From assembly GCA_963813485.1 (NCBI GenBank), contig CAWEZE010000018.1, forward strand, positions 113,232 through 177,231: a stretch of DNA of 64,000 nucleotides, given 5' to 3'. A program made the translations under genes and the position numbers. Source of the DNA: DASQUK01 sp963813485. Lineage in GTDB: Bacteria; Actinomycetota; Acidimicrobiia; Acidimicrobiales; VFJN01. Shown one piece after another: positions 16,572 through 26,629 of the stretch (positions within the stretch are counted from its first letter, which is position 1; each line of letters starts with the position of its first letter). Under the pieces are notes generated by a model. That model had not been told where the DNA came from. It saw only the letters and a program-made list of their open reading frames with translations, and ran no database searches.

Positions 16572-18161
16572 ATGTCCGAGTCCCCTACCGAGAGCGCGGC
16601 GCGCCGCCGCACGTTCGCCATCATCAGCCACCCCGACGCGGGCAAGACCACCCTCACCGAGAAGTTCCTCCTCTACGGCGGGGCGGTGCAAGAGGCCGGT
16701 CAGGTCAAGGCCCGGGGTGAGCGGCGCCGCGCCCGGTCCGATTGGATGGACCTCGAGCAGAAGCGTGGGATCTCGATCACCTCCGCGGTCCTGCAGTTCC
16801 CCTACGGCGGCGACGTGCTGAACCTGCTCGACACGCCGGGTCACCGCGACTTCTCCGAGGACACCTATCGCGTGCTGGCTGCGGTCGACGCTGCCGTCAT
16901 GGTCCTCGACGCCGCCAAGGGCATCGAGGCGCAGACGCTCAAGCTGTTCGAGGTATGTCGGACCCGTAACGTGCCGCTGCTCACGTTCATCAACAAGTGG
17001 GACCGGCCCGGCCGCGACGGGTTGGAGTTGCTCGACGAGATCGAGGCACGGCTCGACCTCCAGCCGGTGCCGGTGACCTGGCCCGTGGGCATCGCCGGGG
17101 AGTTCCGGGGGCTCATCGACCGGCGGACCGATCGCTTCGTACGCTACGGCCGCACGGCGCACGGTGCCGCCGAGGCGATCGAGGAGATCGTCGATCCCGA
17201 GCGCGCCGCTCGCGGTCCCGACGCACACGCCTGGCGTTCCGCCAGCGATGAGGTGGCGCTGCTCGAAGGGGTGGCCGGTGGCGTCGACCCGGATCTCTTC
17301 CTGGCGGGGGAGCAGACGCCGGTCTTCGTCGGTTCGGCGCTCACGAACTTCGGGGTCCGACCGTTGCTCGACGGCATCGTCGAACTGGCGCCTTCGCCGA
17401 CGCCGCGGTTCGACGTGGATGGCGCCGCCCGCAAGCTCGACGACCCGTTCTCGGCGTTCGTGTTCAAGGTGCAGGCCAACATGGACCCGGCGCACCGCGA
17501 CCGGGTCGCGTTCGTGCGGGTCTGCTCGGGACGCTTCGAGCGCGGCATGGTCGTGACCCACGAGCCGACCGGGAGGCCGTTCGCCACCAAGTACGCCCAC
17601 TCGCTGTTCGGCCAGGAGCGCGACACCGTCGACGAGGCGTTCCCGGGTGACATCGTGGCGCTGGTCAACGCCACCGACGTGCGGGTGGGCGACACGCTCT
17701 ACGTCGACGCGCCGGTCGAGTATCCCCGGCTGCCGGAGTTCGCGCCCGAGCACTTCGTGACGGCGCGGGCGCGCGACACGGGGCGGTTCAAGCAGTTTCG
17801 CCGAGGGATCGCGCAGCTCGACGAGGAGGGCGTGGTCCAGGTGCTGCGGGATCGCGAGCAGGGCGACCAGGCGCCCGTGCTGGCGGCCGTGGGCCCCATG
17901 CAGCTGGAGGTGGCGGCCTGGCGGCTCGAGCACGAGTTCGGGGCGGCCACCGAACTGTCGCCGACTGCGTACACGCTCGCCCGGCGCACCAACGAGGGGT
18001 CCGAGCCGACCCTGCGTGCCATGCCCGGGGTCAGGGTGCTGTTACGCGCCGACGGGACGCTCTACGCGCTGTTCGAGAGCCCGTACTGGCTGGCGCGGGT
18101 CGAGTCCGAGAACCCCGAGCTGATGCTCGAGCGTCTTGTCGCCGAGGGCACGGCGGGCTGA
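16572..18161 (+). CDS. prfC: Peptide chain release factor 3
   Basis: A translational GTPase of about 529 residues with G1 SHPDAGKTT, G3 DTPGH followed by RDFSEDTYR, and G4 NKWD. It carries the RF3-specific domain after the GTPase, with GVRPLLDGIVELAPSP, FVFKVQANMDPAHRDRVAF and QFRRGIAQLDEEGVVQVL. RF3 recycles RF1/RF2 from the ribosome after termination. The G4 motif has Trp where many RF3s have Leu. The ATG at 16572 is preferred; an ATG at 16563 is also in frame, and no strong ribosome binding site is seen. Confidence 0.94.
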   Translation: MSESPTESAARRRTFAIISHPDAGKTTLTEKFLLYGGAVQEAGQVKARGERRRARSDWMDLEQKRGISITSAVLQFPYGGDVLNLLDTPGHRDFSEDTYRVLAAVDAAVMVLDAAKGIEAQTLKLFEVCRTRNVPLLTFINKWDRPGRDGLELLDEIEARLDLQPVPVTWPVGIAGEFRGLIDRRTDRFVRYGRTAHGAAEAIEEIVDPERAARGPDAHAWRSASDEVALLEGVAGGVDPDLFLAGEQTPVFVGSALTNFGVRPLLDGIVELAPSPTPRFDVDGAARKLDDPFSAFVFKVQANMDPAHRDRVAFVRVCSGRFERGMVVTHEPTGRPFATKYAHSLFGQERDTVDEAFPGDIVALVNATDVRVGDTLYVDAPVEYPRLPEFAPEHFVTARARDTGRFKQFRRGIAQLDEEGVVQVLRDREQGDQAPVLAAVGPMQLEVAAWRLEHEFGAATELSPTAYTLARRTNEGSEPTLRAMPGVRVLLRADGTLYALFESPYWLARVESENPELMLERLVAEGTAG

Positions 18162-18172
18162 GCGCCGACTGG

Positions 18173-19660
18173 TCACGAGCAGGTCGTGCCGTCCTCCGGT
18201 GGCTCCAGGTCGACCAGGTAGCGCGCCACGGCGTCGTCGATGCATGACACGCCGTTGCCGACCACGGTGTGGCCCTCACCCTCATACGTGAGCAGTACAC
18301 CCGACTCGAGCCGATCGGCGGTCCGCACACCGGCCTCGTAGGGCGTCGCGGGGTCTCCGGTCGTCGACACCACCAAGATGGGGGGCGTGCCCGGGGCGGT
18401 CACCGCCGGCAGCGGCTGTTCCTCGACCGGCCACATGGCGCAGCGGACGTAGTCGTTGACGATGGGCTCGCCGAAGTGGGGTGCCTCACGCGCCGCGGCC
18501 ACACCCGCGGCCAACAGCTCGTCCGGCGATTCGGGCCACTCGAAGTCGAGGCAGTTCACCGCGAAGTAGATGTCGAAGTCGGCGATGCCGATGTACTGGT
18601 CGGCCAGCTCCACCATGCCGGAGCCGTCGCCGTCGAGGCCCTCGGCGATGGCGTCGGCCAGCTGGGGCCACAGGGCCTGGCTGTAGAGCGGCAGCGCCAG
18701 CCCCGTGGACAGCTCGCCGGGGCCGAGGTCGCGGGGCGAGCCAGGGATCGGCTCCTCCTCGACGCGAGCGCTCAGCTCGTCGAGGGCGGCGGTGGCATCG
18801 GGAGCGATCGGGCACGACGGGTCGGCGTCGCAGTCGTCGGCGAAGGCGGCGAACGCGTCCTCGAAGCCGCGTGACTGCTCGGCGGCAAGCTCGGTGCCGG
18901 TCGGGCCCAGCTCGAGCACCCCGTCGATCACCATGGCCCGCACTCGATCGGGGAACAGGTCGGCGAGCATCTGGCCGATGGCCGTGCCGTAGCTGAACCC
19001 GAGGTAGTTGAGCTGCTCGTCTCCCATGGCGGCGCGGACGGCGTCGATGTCACGGGCGACGTCGGCCGTACCGAGGTGGGGAAGCAGGTCTCCGGCCGCC
19101 GTCTCGCAGCCGTCGACGTAGGCGGAGCTGACGTCGAGCAGCGTGGTTTCGTCCTCTGGCGAGTCGATCGAGTAATCGACGCCGTAGAGCTCCGTGAAGT
19201 CGCCGCCGCAGTCGATGTCGCTGGCGCCGAGGCCGCGGGGGTCGACGCCGACGATGTCGAAGTGCTCGGTGATGTCGTCCGGCAGGGAGAAGGCGAGCGT
19301 GGTGGCGAAGCTGGCGGCACCCGCTCCCGGTCCGCCAGGGTTGACGAAGAGGGCGCCGATGCGGTCGCCGCTGGCCGGAACCCGGGTGATGCTCAGGGTG
19401 AGGGTGTCGCCCTCGGGCTGGTCGTAGTCCACCGGCACGTCGAGGGTGGCGCACTCGGCGCCCCCGCCGCACCCCTCCCAGTCGAGGGTGTCGGTGCCGG
19501 CGGCCCCCTCGTCAGGACTGTCGGGCGACTCGGGGGCGGCCGACCCGTCGTCGGCACTGTCGTTGCCCGCCTCGACCAGCGGGTTCTCGTCGGCCTCGCT
19601 GGCGCAGGCGGCAGCCACCAGGGCCAGGCAGGCTGTCAGGGCCAGGGCGATTCGGTGCAC
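18173..19660 (-). CDS. Secreted lipoprotein alpha/beta-hydrolase, tripeptidyl aminopeptidase-like
   Basis: The 495-residue protein starts with a signal peptide ending in a lipobox (LALVAAACAS), then an acidic linker and an alpha/beta-hydrolase with proline-iminopeptidase style motifs: NPGGPGAGAA oxyanion region, nucleophile elbow GFSYGTAIGQ, late Asp in TTGDPATPYE and His in EGHTVVG. The C-terminal TAP-like domain places it with Streptomyces SlpD/E and tripeptidyl aminopeptidases. It likely acts outside the membrane on peptides. It converges with prfC with 11 bp between. Confidence 0.88.
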   Translation of the reverse strand: MHRIALALTACLALVAAACASEADENPLVEAGNDSADDGSAAPESPDSPDEGAAGTDTLDWEGCGGGAECATLDVPVDYDQPEGDTLTLSITRVPASGDRIGALFVNPGGPGAGAASFATTLAFSLPDDITEHFDIVGVDPRGLGASDIDCGGDFTELYGVDYSIDSPEDETTLLDVSSAYVDGCETAAGDLLPHLGTADVARDIDAVRAAMGDEQLNYLGFSYGTAIGQMLADLFPDRVRAMVIDGVLELGPTGTELAAEQSRGFEDAFAAFADDCDADPSCPIAPDATAALDELSARVEEEPIPGSPRDLGPGELSTGLALPLYSQALWPQLADAIAEGLDGDGSGMVELADQYIGIADFDIYFAVNCLDFEWPESPDELLAAGVAAAREAPHFGEPIVNDYVRCAMWPVEEQPLPAVTAPGTPPILVVSTTGDPATPYEAGVRTADRLESGVLLTYEGEGHTVVGNGVSCIDDAVARYLVDLEPPEDGTTCS

Positions 19661-19726
19661 CGACCGACCGTATCCGCACGGCGCCTGCGCCGTGCGGTCG
19701 GCCGGGCGCCCGTCGGTCGATGGCGG

Positions 19727-20512
19727 TCACCTGCCGAGCAGCAACCATTCCCGGGGCGGGACGCCGGCTTCGTGGATCTGCGCGGCGATGTCGCGCCCGA
19801 CATAGCGCAGATGCCACGGCTCGAACTCGTAGCAACTTCGGTCCTGGGCGCCGGCGGGATAGCTGAGGACGAACCCATACTCGTGGGCGTGGGCGGCGAT
19901 CCACTGGCCCGCCGGCGTGTCGGCGAACGCGGCACTGAGCTGACCCGCCTCGGGGTTCAGGACATCGAGCGCGGTGCCGAGCTGGTGCTCGCTGTGACCG
20001 GGACGGGCGACTCCCGAGGCCGCCCGTGCTTCGCCCACCCGTGCGGCCTCGTCCCGGAAGAGGCCCTGCTGATAGGCGAAGCTGCGGTACGCAGAGATGA
20101 CGATGATCGGCGTGCCGTTGGCCTCGGCCGCCTGCCGGAGCGCCGCAAGATCGGGAATGACGAACTCGCGGACCCGGTCGAGCTGGGTGAAGCCGGCGGC
20201 GGTCACCTCCACCAGGTCGCCGGGAGCGAACTCGGGCGGGAGGGCGTGATCGGTGTCGACCACGATCGTCGCCCAGTCGGCGAGTGGGTCGCCCTCAACG
20301 GGCTCGTCCCCCTGGCTGCACGCAGGGATCGTCGGGCCAACCGTGGGGGCGGTCGTCGAACCGTCGGTGGACGTCGTACTGATCAGCGGGCTCGGGCCGG
20401 CGGTCAGCGTCGAGCCGTCAGGCACACGCGTGGAGTCCCATGTCGCCCACAGCCCGATTCCGACGCCGACGACGACGATCACGACGGTCAGGGTCGCGAT
20501 CCATCCCCTCAC
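19727..20512 (-). CDS. VanY-like D-alanyl-D-alanine carboxypeptidase (M15B)
   Basis: A 261-residue membrane-anchored protein: an N-terminal helix (residues 4-22), a Ser/Thr/Pro linker, then the LAS peptidase domain with ISAYRSFAYQQGLF, the zinc site RPGHSEHQLGTALDV and the second half site EPWHLRYVG. It is predicted to trim the terminal D-Ala from peptidoglycan stem peptides outside the membrane. The family includes glycopeptide resistance proteins, but no other van gene is nearby, so a housekeeping wall role is more likely. Confidence 0.9.
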   Translation of the reverse strand: MRGWIATLTVVIVVVGVGIGLWATWDSTRVPDGSTLTAGPSPLISTTSTDGSTTAPTVGPTIPACSQGDEPVEGDPLADWATIVVDTDHALPPEFAPGDLVEVTAAGFTQLDRVREFVIPDLAALRQAAEANGTPIIVISAYRSFAYQQGLFRDEAARVGEARAASGVARPGHSEHQLGTALDVLNPEAGQLSAAFADTPAGQWIAAHAHEYGFVLSYPAGAQDRSCYEFEPWHLRYVGRDIAAQIHEAGVPPREWLLLGR

Positions 20513-20651
20513 GGCGGCGAAACCTATGTCGCCGGCGCCGGCCCCGTGCGTCGCTTCCGCTGGCCGTCAGCCGGCTTGCAGCCGCAACGAGCTTCGGCCG
20601 CCGGCGACGGATCGGTACCCTGGTCGTTCCCAGGCCCGTAGGCGCTGACCC

Positions 20652-20728
20652 GGGGACGTAGCTCAGTTGGCTAGAGCACCTGCTTTGCAAGCAGGGGGTC
20701 GTGGGTTCGAGTCCCATCGTCTCCACCA
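20652..20728 (+). tRNA. tRNA-Ala (anticodon TGC), island attachment gene
   Basis: A 77-nt cloverleaf with acceptor strands GGGGACG/CGTCTCC (one G-U), D-arm TAGCTCAGTTGGCTAGAGC, anticodon stem CCTGC/GCAGG with loop TTTGCAA (anticodon TGC), T-arm GTGGGTTCGAGTCCCAT and encoded CCA. Its 3' half is repeated exactly at 26630-26665, so it is the integration target of an island. Integration left the gene intact. Confidence 0.97.
20691..20726 (+). repeat. attL: 36-bp repeat within tRNA-Ala 3' end
   Basis: It runs from GCAGGGGGTCG in the anticodon arm through the T-arm to CTCCAC at the acceptor end. It is identical over 36 bp to 26630-26665. It lies inside the functional tRNA gene. Confidence 0.75.
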
Positions 20729-22021
20729 GTGTGATGTCGCGAGACATCGCGGACAGTTGTCGCGGGACATCCCGGACGGAGGCTAGGTCCGTTGGGGTTG
20801 GTAGGTGCTGGTTGGGGTCGATGGTGAGCTGGCGCAGCAGCTCGCCGTTGTCGGTGATGACGCGGACGTCGTTGGTCGGCGACGAGGAGCAGGACTCGGG
20901 TTCCGGCATGGGTGCGGCCGACGCCGATGTGGATCAGCTTGGACCGGTGGCGCAGGGTGACCTTGCCGGTGTTGTCGATGCGGTCGCGGCGGACTCGGTA
21001 GTGCACCGGGATGGTGAGTCCGGGGCGGCGGGGCGTGGCCTTGGTGCGGGCCTTGAACGCCTGTGCCGGTGTCCGCCGGGCCAGCGCCCGGTGCGGTCGG
21101 ACGTTGTTGTAGTAGTCGCAGAAGCGGTCGAGTTGAGCTTGGAGTTCGGTCGAGGGTCACGGCCGCTGGTTGTTTGGCGAGCCAGCGTTTGAGGGTTTGG
21201 TGGAAGCGTTCGACCTTGCCGCAGGTTTGGGGGTGGTAGGGGCGGGAGTGCTTGTAGTCAATCCCCAACCTGATGAGCTCGAGTTCGATGGCGCAGCTGC
21301 CGTTGCGGCTCTCGGCAGTGAAGATGGCGCCGTTGTCGGTGAGCATTGACGCGGGGTATCCCCAGGTGACAGCGGCGAGATGGAACGTCTCGACGACGTC
21401 AGCAGCCTTGGTGGTTGCGAAGGCTCGGGAGGCGACCAGGAGCCGGGAGTGGTCGTCGAGGATGTTGAGGATCTCTACGTCGGTGCCATCGGCCAGGGCC
21501 CAGTGGGTGGTGTCGGCCTGCCAGCACTCGTTCGGGAGCTCGGCCTGGAATCGTCGCCAGGAGCTCTTCGGTCGCTTCTGGGGTTGCGGAGCGATGAAGC
21601 CTCGGCGGGCCAAGACCCGCCAGATCGTCGCCACCGACGGCACCACTGCTCGCGCTCGCCCTCGACGGCGGCGCAGCAGGTGGACCTGGATCGTCTGCGG
21701 CCCGGCATCGAAGCCTTCCTCCGCCAGGCTCTTGCGCAAGGCAACGATCTCGTCCTCGACTACCCCAGGCAGCCTCGTCGGCGACGATCTCGGCCGTTTC
21801 GAGCAAGGCTCCAGCCCCGCCTCGCCGTGCTCCCGATAGCGGGCGATCAGCTCATAGAGCCAACTTCGTGAAATCCCGTGGGCCGCGCACACGTCGTTGA
21901 CCTTCTGGCCCTCGACAAGCACGGCGTTGATGACATAGCCAGCCAGATCCATGCGCACACCTCGTTCGTAGGTGTCCGGCATGTCTCGCGACAGGCGTCC
22001 GGGATCTCATGAAACCGGACA
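20729..22021. mobile_element. IS481-type insertion sequence in tRNA-Ala 3' flank
   Basis: The element carries a DDE transposase on the minus strand. Related end sequences occur at both sides: TGTCGCGGGACATCCCGGAC on the left and, inverted on the right, TGTCGCGAGACATGCCGGAC. It is flanked by 15-bp direct copies of the tRNA 3' end (CCATCGTCTCCACCA at 20714-20728 and 22022-22036), consistent with a target-site duplication; IS481 elements are known to make variable duplications. Exact ends are approximate. Confidence 0.7.
20783..21982 (-). pseudogene. IS481-family transposase, frameshifted
   Basis: The N-terminal two-thirds is intact: helix-turn-helix KVNDVCAAHGISRSWLYELIARYREHGE, then the DDE core with Asp in CWQADTTHW, Asp in SMLTDNGAIF and Glu in HPQTCGKVERFHQTLKRWL. 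After AAVTLDRTP the frame fails and becomes Arg/Pro-rich. The true C-terminal sequence (HYRVRRDRIDNTGKVTLRHR, then IGVGRTHAGTRVLLLV, then DNGELLRQLTIDP) continues in two other frames. At least two breaks are therefore present, and the protein is probably inactive. Confidence 0.85.
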
Positions 22022-22248
22022 CCATCGTCTCCACCAGGTCCATAGGACCTTCTGGTTCTGCGTTGCCGGATTGTGCTCTACAGGGTCAAGCGGCGCCGCT
22101 TGGGCTTCATCCAAGACTCACGCGGACCAACCGTTCGAACGACGGGGTTGCCCTGTTCCGCGAGGGCTTCGGTCTGGAGCGAGATGCGGGGGACCAGCGT
22201 GGCGGCGGGTTGTTCGTTCCCCCCGGGGTCGGCGACGATGGAACTGCC

Positions 22249-22672
22249 ATGAGGATCGAGGACCATGGGCTGATCGGCGACCTGCAGTCGGCGGCCCTCG
22301 TCGGGCGGAACGGGTCGATCGACTGGCTTTGCCTTCCTCGCTTCGATCGCCGTCCTGCTTCAGCGCCCTGCTCGGCGATGATGGCCTCGGCTTCATTTCG
22401 CGCTACTCGACCGCGGACACCGACGACGGGCTGCCCGGCAGCGAGGGCCAGTTCCTTGACTGCTCGTTCTGGCTCGTGAGCGCCCTCGCATGAATGGGCG
22501 GCTCGATGAGTCCCAGGAGCTCTTCGAGCGGCCGCTCGGGCTGACGAACGACCTTGGCTTGCTCGCCGAGGAGTACGACGTCGCCAGTCAGCGCCAAGTC
22601 GGCAACTTCCCTCAGGCGTTCCGCCACCTGGCGCCGATCAGCGCCGCGGCGAACATCACCGGTGCAGCATGA
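22249..22672 (+). pseudogene. GH15 glucoamylase/trehalase-like remnant
   Basis: The 5' piece reads MRIEDHGLIGDLQSAALVGR and continues NGSIDWLCLPRFD, the near-invariant start of actinobacterial GH15 enzymes, then shifts frame to CFSALLGDDGLGFISRY. It jumps directly to the family C-terminus: TDDGLPGSEGQFLDCSFWLV, LDESQELFERPLGL, NDLGLLAEEYD and GNFPQAFRH. About 400 residues of catalytic core are missing and further frame changes are present. It is a clear internal-deletion remnant. Confidence 0.8.
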
Positions 22673-22681
22673 TCTTCCGCG

Positions 22682-23681
22682 ATGTCGAAGCTTGAGCCCG
22701 ATGGAGCGGCTGAGGAGGGTCGGCTCAACGCACTGGCGGCCCGGGCCAGAGAGCGGGCGAAGGCGGAGCAGGCCCGCGTCGCCGCCCTGCTGGACAAGCA
22801 CGGGGACCGGCCGCTGGTCGACGTCGCCTTGCGGACCTACCGGCGGGACCGCGAGATCGCCGGCACCGTGGTCGGGAGCGCGCTCGCGTTCCGCTTGTTC
22901 TTGTTCTTCGTCCCGCTGCTCGTGTTTGTCGTCGGCGTCGCCGGGTTCCTCGCCAGCTGGGTCGACGCCGAGGACGTCGCCGACGACGCCGGCGTCAGCG
23001 GCGCCCTCGCCGAACAGATCCGCTCGGCGTTCGACCAACCCGGCAGCACGCGGTGGGCCGCGGTGCTGCTCGGGCTGGTCGGCATCGTGTCGACGGGCCG
23101 CACCCTGAGCAAGGTGATGGTCGCGTCGAGCTCGCTCGCCTGGCGGCTGCCCACGACGACCAAGGCGTCGCTCAAGGTGGCCGGCGGGCTCGTCGGGCTC
23201 ATAGCGGGCATCGGCCTCGTGGCTGTGCTGATGAACCGGGTGCGCGGCAGAGTTCGGGCTCGGCGTCACGGGCGTGTCGTTCCTCGGCGTGCTCGCCGCG
23301 TACGTGCTCGGCTGGCTGGCTACCTCGATGCTGCTACCTCGGGCGACATCCGACCCGGGTGTCCTGCTGCCGGGTGCGGTGCTGGTGGGGGCGACGTTGA
23401 CGGGGATGCAGGTGGTGAGCCAGCTCTACCTCCCCGGCCGGATCGGGCGGGCGAGCGAACTCTACGGAGCTGTCGGCACGACGATCGTGACCCTCGGTTG
23501 GTTCTTCATCGCCGGGCGGGTGATGGTCGTCTCGATGTGCCTCGACGCGGTTATCCACGAGCGCTTCGGCACGATCTCACGGCTGATCTTCTCGCTGCCG
23601 ATCTTGCGCGTCCTGCCCCGCAGATCGGCCCGCGTGAGACGGTTTTTCGGCCTCGACGACCCACCTCCGCCAGACACATGA
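22682..23681 (+). CDS. YihY/BrkB-family inner membrane protein (frameshifted)
   Basis: The first frame gives a charged N-terminus, VDVALRTYRRDREIAGTVVGSALAFRLFLFFVPLLVFVVG and further helices up to LMNRVRG near 23246. The second frame continues EFGLGVTGVSFLGVLAAYVLGWLAT, then SQLYLPGRIGRASELYGAVGTTIVTLGWFFIAGRVMVV, the typical YihY C-terminal helices. One base restores a product of about 333 residues with six predicted membrane segments. The function of the family is not settled. It lies inside the tRNA-Ala island. Confidence 0.75.
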
Positions 23682-23775
23682 ACCTGACCCGGTCGAGCGG
23701 GACGCCGGCGACCGCCTCGCCGCCGTAGCTGGTGACCGGTTCGACCTGAACCGGTCACCAGTCCGGGGTAGTCGA

Positions 23776-25973
23776 TCAGGCGAGATCGAACCGATCGAGG
23801 TTCATGACCTTGTCCCACGCAGCCACGAAGTCACGCACGAACTTCTCCTTCGAGTCGTCCTGTGCGTAGATCTCCGAGAGGGCTCGGAGCTGGGAGTTCG
23901 AACCGAAGACGAGGTCGACCGCGGTAGCGGTCCACTTGACCTCGCCGCCGGCGCGATCGCGACCCTCGTAGACGTCCTCAGACGAGGCGGATGCCGTCCA
24001 CTCCGTGCTCATGTCGAGCAGGTTCACGAAGAAGTCGGTGGTCAACGACTCGGGCCGGTCGGTGAAGACGCCGTGTGCGGATTGCCCGAAGTTGGCGTTC
24101 AGCGCACGCATGCCGCCGATGAGCACCGTCATCTCGGGAGCGGTCAGCGTCAACAGGTTGGCCCGATCCAGCAGCCGCTGCTCCGGCGGCAACTTGTCTC
24201 CGGCCCGGAGGTAGTTGCGGAACCCGTCGGCGGTCGGTTCGAGCACGGCGAACGACTTCACGTCGGTCTGCTCCTGCGAGGCGTCCGTGCGCCCGGGCGC
24301 GAACGGGACCGTGACGTCGTACCCGGCGTTCTTCGCCGCCTGCTCGACGGCCGCGCATCCGCCCAGGACGATCAGGTCCGCAAGCGAGACCCTCGTTCCG
24401 CCGGACTGCGAGCTGTTGAAGTCCTGCTGGATCTCCTCGAGGGTCTGCAGCACCTTGGCGAGCTCGGTCGGCTCGTTGGCCTCCCAGTCCCGCTGCGGCT
24501 CAAGGCGAACCCGTGCCCCGTTCGCCCCGCCCCGCTTGTCGGTGCCGCGGAAGCTTGCCGCCGACGCCCACGCAGTGGAGACCAGCTGGGGGATGGACAG
24601 TCCCGATGCGAGGATCTTGCCCTTGAGGGCGGCGATCTCCTGCTCCCCGATCAGGTCGTGATCGACGTCGGGGACCGGGTCCTGCCACAGCTGCGGTTCC
24701 GGGACCCAGGGGCCGAGGTAGCGCGGGAGGGGGCCCATGTCGCGGTGCAACAGCTTGTACCACGCCCTGGCGAACGCGTCCGCGAGCTGGTCGGGATTCT
24801 CGTGGAAGCGCTTCGCTATCGGCGCGTAGATCGGGTCCAGCCTCAGCGCGAGGTCCGTCGTCAGCATCATGGGGGCGTGCCGCTTCGACGGATCGTGAGC
24901 GTCCGGCACGGTGTCCTGGGCCTCGGGATTCTTGGGAGTCCACTGCTGCGCCCCGGCGGGGCTCGTGGTCAGCTCGTAGTCGTACGCGAACAGGTTGTCC
25001 AAGTACCCGTTGTCCCACTTCGTCGGCTCGTTGGTCCATGCGCCCTCCAGCCCACTGGTGAGCGTGTCAGCGCCCTTGCCGCTGCCGTAGGTGTTCGTCC
25101 AGCCGAGGCCTTGCTCCTCGAGGGGGGCACCCTCGGGTTCAGGACCGACATACTCGGGGTCGACCGCACCATGGGCCTTGCCGACCGTGTGGCCGCCGAC
25201 GATGAGAGCAACCGTCTCCTCGTCGTCCATCGCCATACGCGCGAAGGTCTCTCGAATGTCCCTGGCGGAAGCCAGCGGATCCGGGTTGCCGTTGGGCCCC
25301 TCAGGGTTCACGTAGATCAGGCCCATCTGCACGGCGCCGAAAGGATGGGCGAGGTCCCTGTCGCCGCTGTAGCGCTCGTCTCCGAGCCACGTGTCCTCAG
25401 AGCCCCAGAAGATCTCGTCGGCCTCCCAGATGTCGGGTCGCCCGAAGCCGAAGCCGAACGTCTTGAACCCCATCGATTCATAGGCGACGTTGCCGGCGAA
25501 GATCAGGAGATCGGCCCAGGAGATCTTGCGGCCGTACTTCTGCTTGACCGGCCAGAGCAACCGCCGCGCCTTGTCGAGGCTCGCGTTGTCGGGCCAACTG
25601 TTGAGGGGGGCGAAGCGCTGAGCGCCTTCGCCGCCACCGCCTCGGCCGTCGGCGATGCGGTACGTGCCTGCGGCATGCCACGTCATCCGGATGAGGAGCG
25701 GCCCGTAGTGCCCGTAGTCGGCCGGCCACCAGTCCTGCGACGTCGTCATCACCTCGACGACGTCCCGCTTCAGCGCGTCGACGTCGAGGGTCTTGAACTC
25801 TTCCGCATAGTCGAAGTCCTCGCCCATCGGATTGGACCCGGGCGAGTGCTGGCGGAGAACCTGCAGGTCCAGCTGATTCGGCCACCAGTCCTGGTTCGAC
25901 CTGGGCCGAGATGCGGCTTGGGAGTGGGGGAGGGGATTGCTGGGCTTTCGCTTTCACTGCCGCTATCAGACAC
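23776..25973 (-). CDS. katG: Catalase-peroxidase KatG (one N-terminal frameshift)
   Basis: Two peroxidase domains are present. The distal haem residues are in RMTWHAAGTYRI (Arg, Trp, His), the proximal His in VGGHTVGKAHGA, and the adduct Tyr/Met regions in IYVNPEGPNGNPD and the M-rich downstream stretch. It decomposes H2O2. The long frame begins at an internal ATG (25827), but NQDWWPNQLDLQVLRQHSPG precedes it in frame without a start. A GTG at 25973 with GAGGAG upstream encodes MSDSGSESESPAIPSPTP one frame over. One missing A in a CGAAACC-like run near 25905 would join them. It is paired with furA. Confidence 0.9.
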
Positions 25974-26088
25974 GTCGATCCGGCTCCTCTCTCGGTGCTT
26001 CCTTCTGATGGCTAGTTGATTTCGACGTTGATTGCTCTGGATCCAAGTCTGTCTTGCTCCGCTGGTGTCGCACGCTGCGTGTCCGCTT

Positions 26089-26538
26089 TCAGCCGTCGGA
26101 CGAGACAGAGGTTGCCGCGGCACACTCGGGGCATCGGCCCCAGTAGACGACCTCGGCTTCGTCGACCTCGTAGCCCGAGTCGTCGGCGGCCGTCAGGCAC
26201 GGGGTGTAACCGACCGCACAGTCGACGTCGACCATCCGGCTGCACGTGCGGCAGATGAGGTGGTGGTGGTTGTCACCGACCCGATCCTCGTAGCGGGCCG
26301 GCGACCCGGCGGGCTGGATGCGCCGGAGGAGGCCCTTGTCGCCGAGGGCCGCGAGGGCGTCGTACACCGCCTGACGTGAGATGGCACCGATCTCGGCCCG
26401 TACGACCGTGTAGATGTCGTCCGCTGTACTGTGCGGTCGGTCGGACACCGTCCGCAGAACAGCCAGACGCTGGGCGGTGACCTGCAGACCGTGCCGGCGG
26501 AGCAGCGCATCGTTGCCGACGGATGTCTCCCTGGACAT
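26089..26538 (-). CDS. furA: Fur-family regulator FurA-like
   Basis: A 149-residue Fur/PerR-type protein with a winged helix (LQVTAQRLAVLRTV, then SRQAVYDALAALGDKGLLRRI), the metal motif NHHHLICRTCSRMVDVDC and the C-terminal CPEC. Two CxxC zinc sites are visible. Located directly upstream of katG and read in the same direction, it matches the furA-katG peroxide-response unit of actinobacteria, where FurA represses both genes and peroxide relieves it. Confidence 0.92.
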   Translation of the reverse strand: MSRETSVGNDALLRRHGLQVTAQRLAVLRTVSDRPHSTADDIYTVVRAEIGAISRQAVYDALAALGDKGLLRRIQPAGSPARYEDRVGDNHHHLICRTCSRMVDVDCAVGYTPCLTAADDSGYEVDEAEVVYWGRCPECAAATSVSSDG

Positions 26539-26544
26539 GCCCCG

Positions 26545-26580
26545 AGCCTAACCCCATGGTGGTATAAGTCTAAATCCGGC
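26545..26580 (-). promoter_or_regulatory. Candidate furA-katG promoter/operator
   Basis: Just upstream of furA the minus strand reads GGATTTAGACTTATACCACC, an AT-rich stretch in GC-rich DNA with TATACC as a possible -10. FurA autoregulates at such sites in other actinobacteria. A strict FurA box is not recognisable. Confidence 0.35.
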
Positions 26581-26629
26581 TCGATACCAGTTTCCGACTA
26601 GATCGTCATCCGGTCGATGAGGTTCGCAG

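Noticed and set aside
18173..20512. Glycopeptide-resistance cluster
   Set aside because: VanY-like peptidase is present, but no VanH/A/X or VanRS genes are nearby; a housekeeping wall enzyme is more likely.
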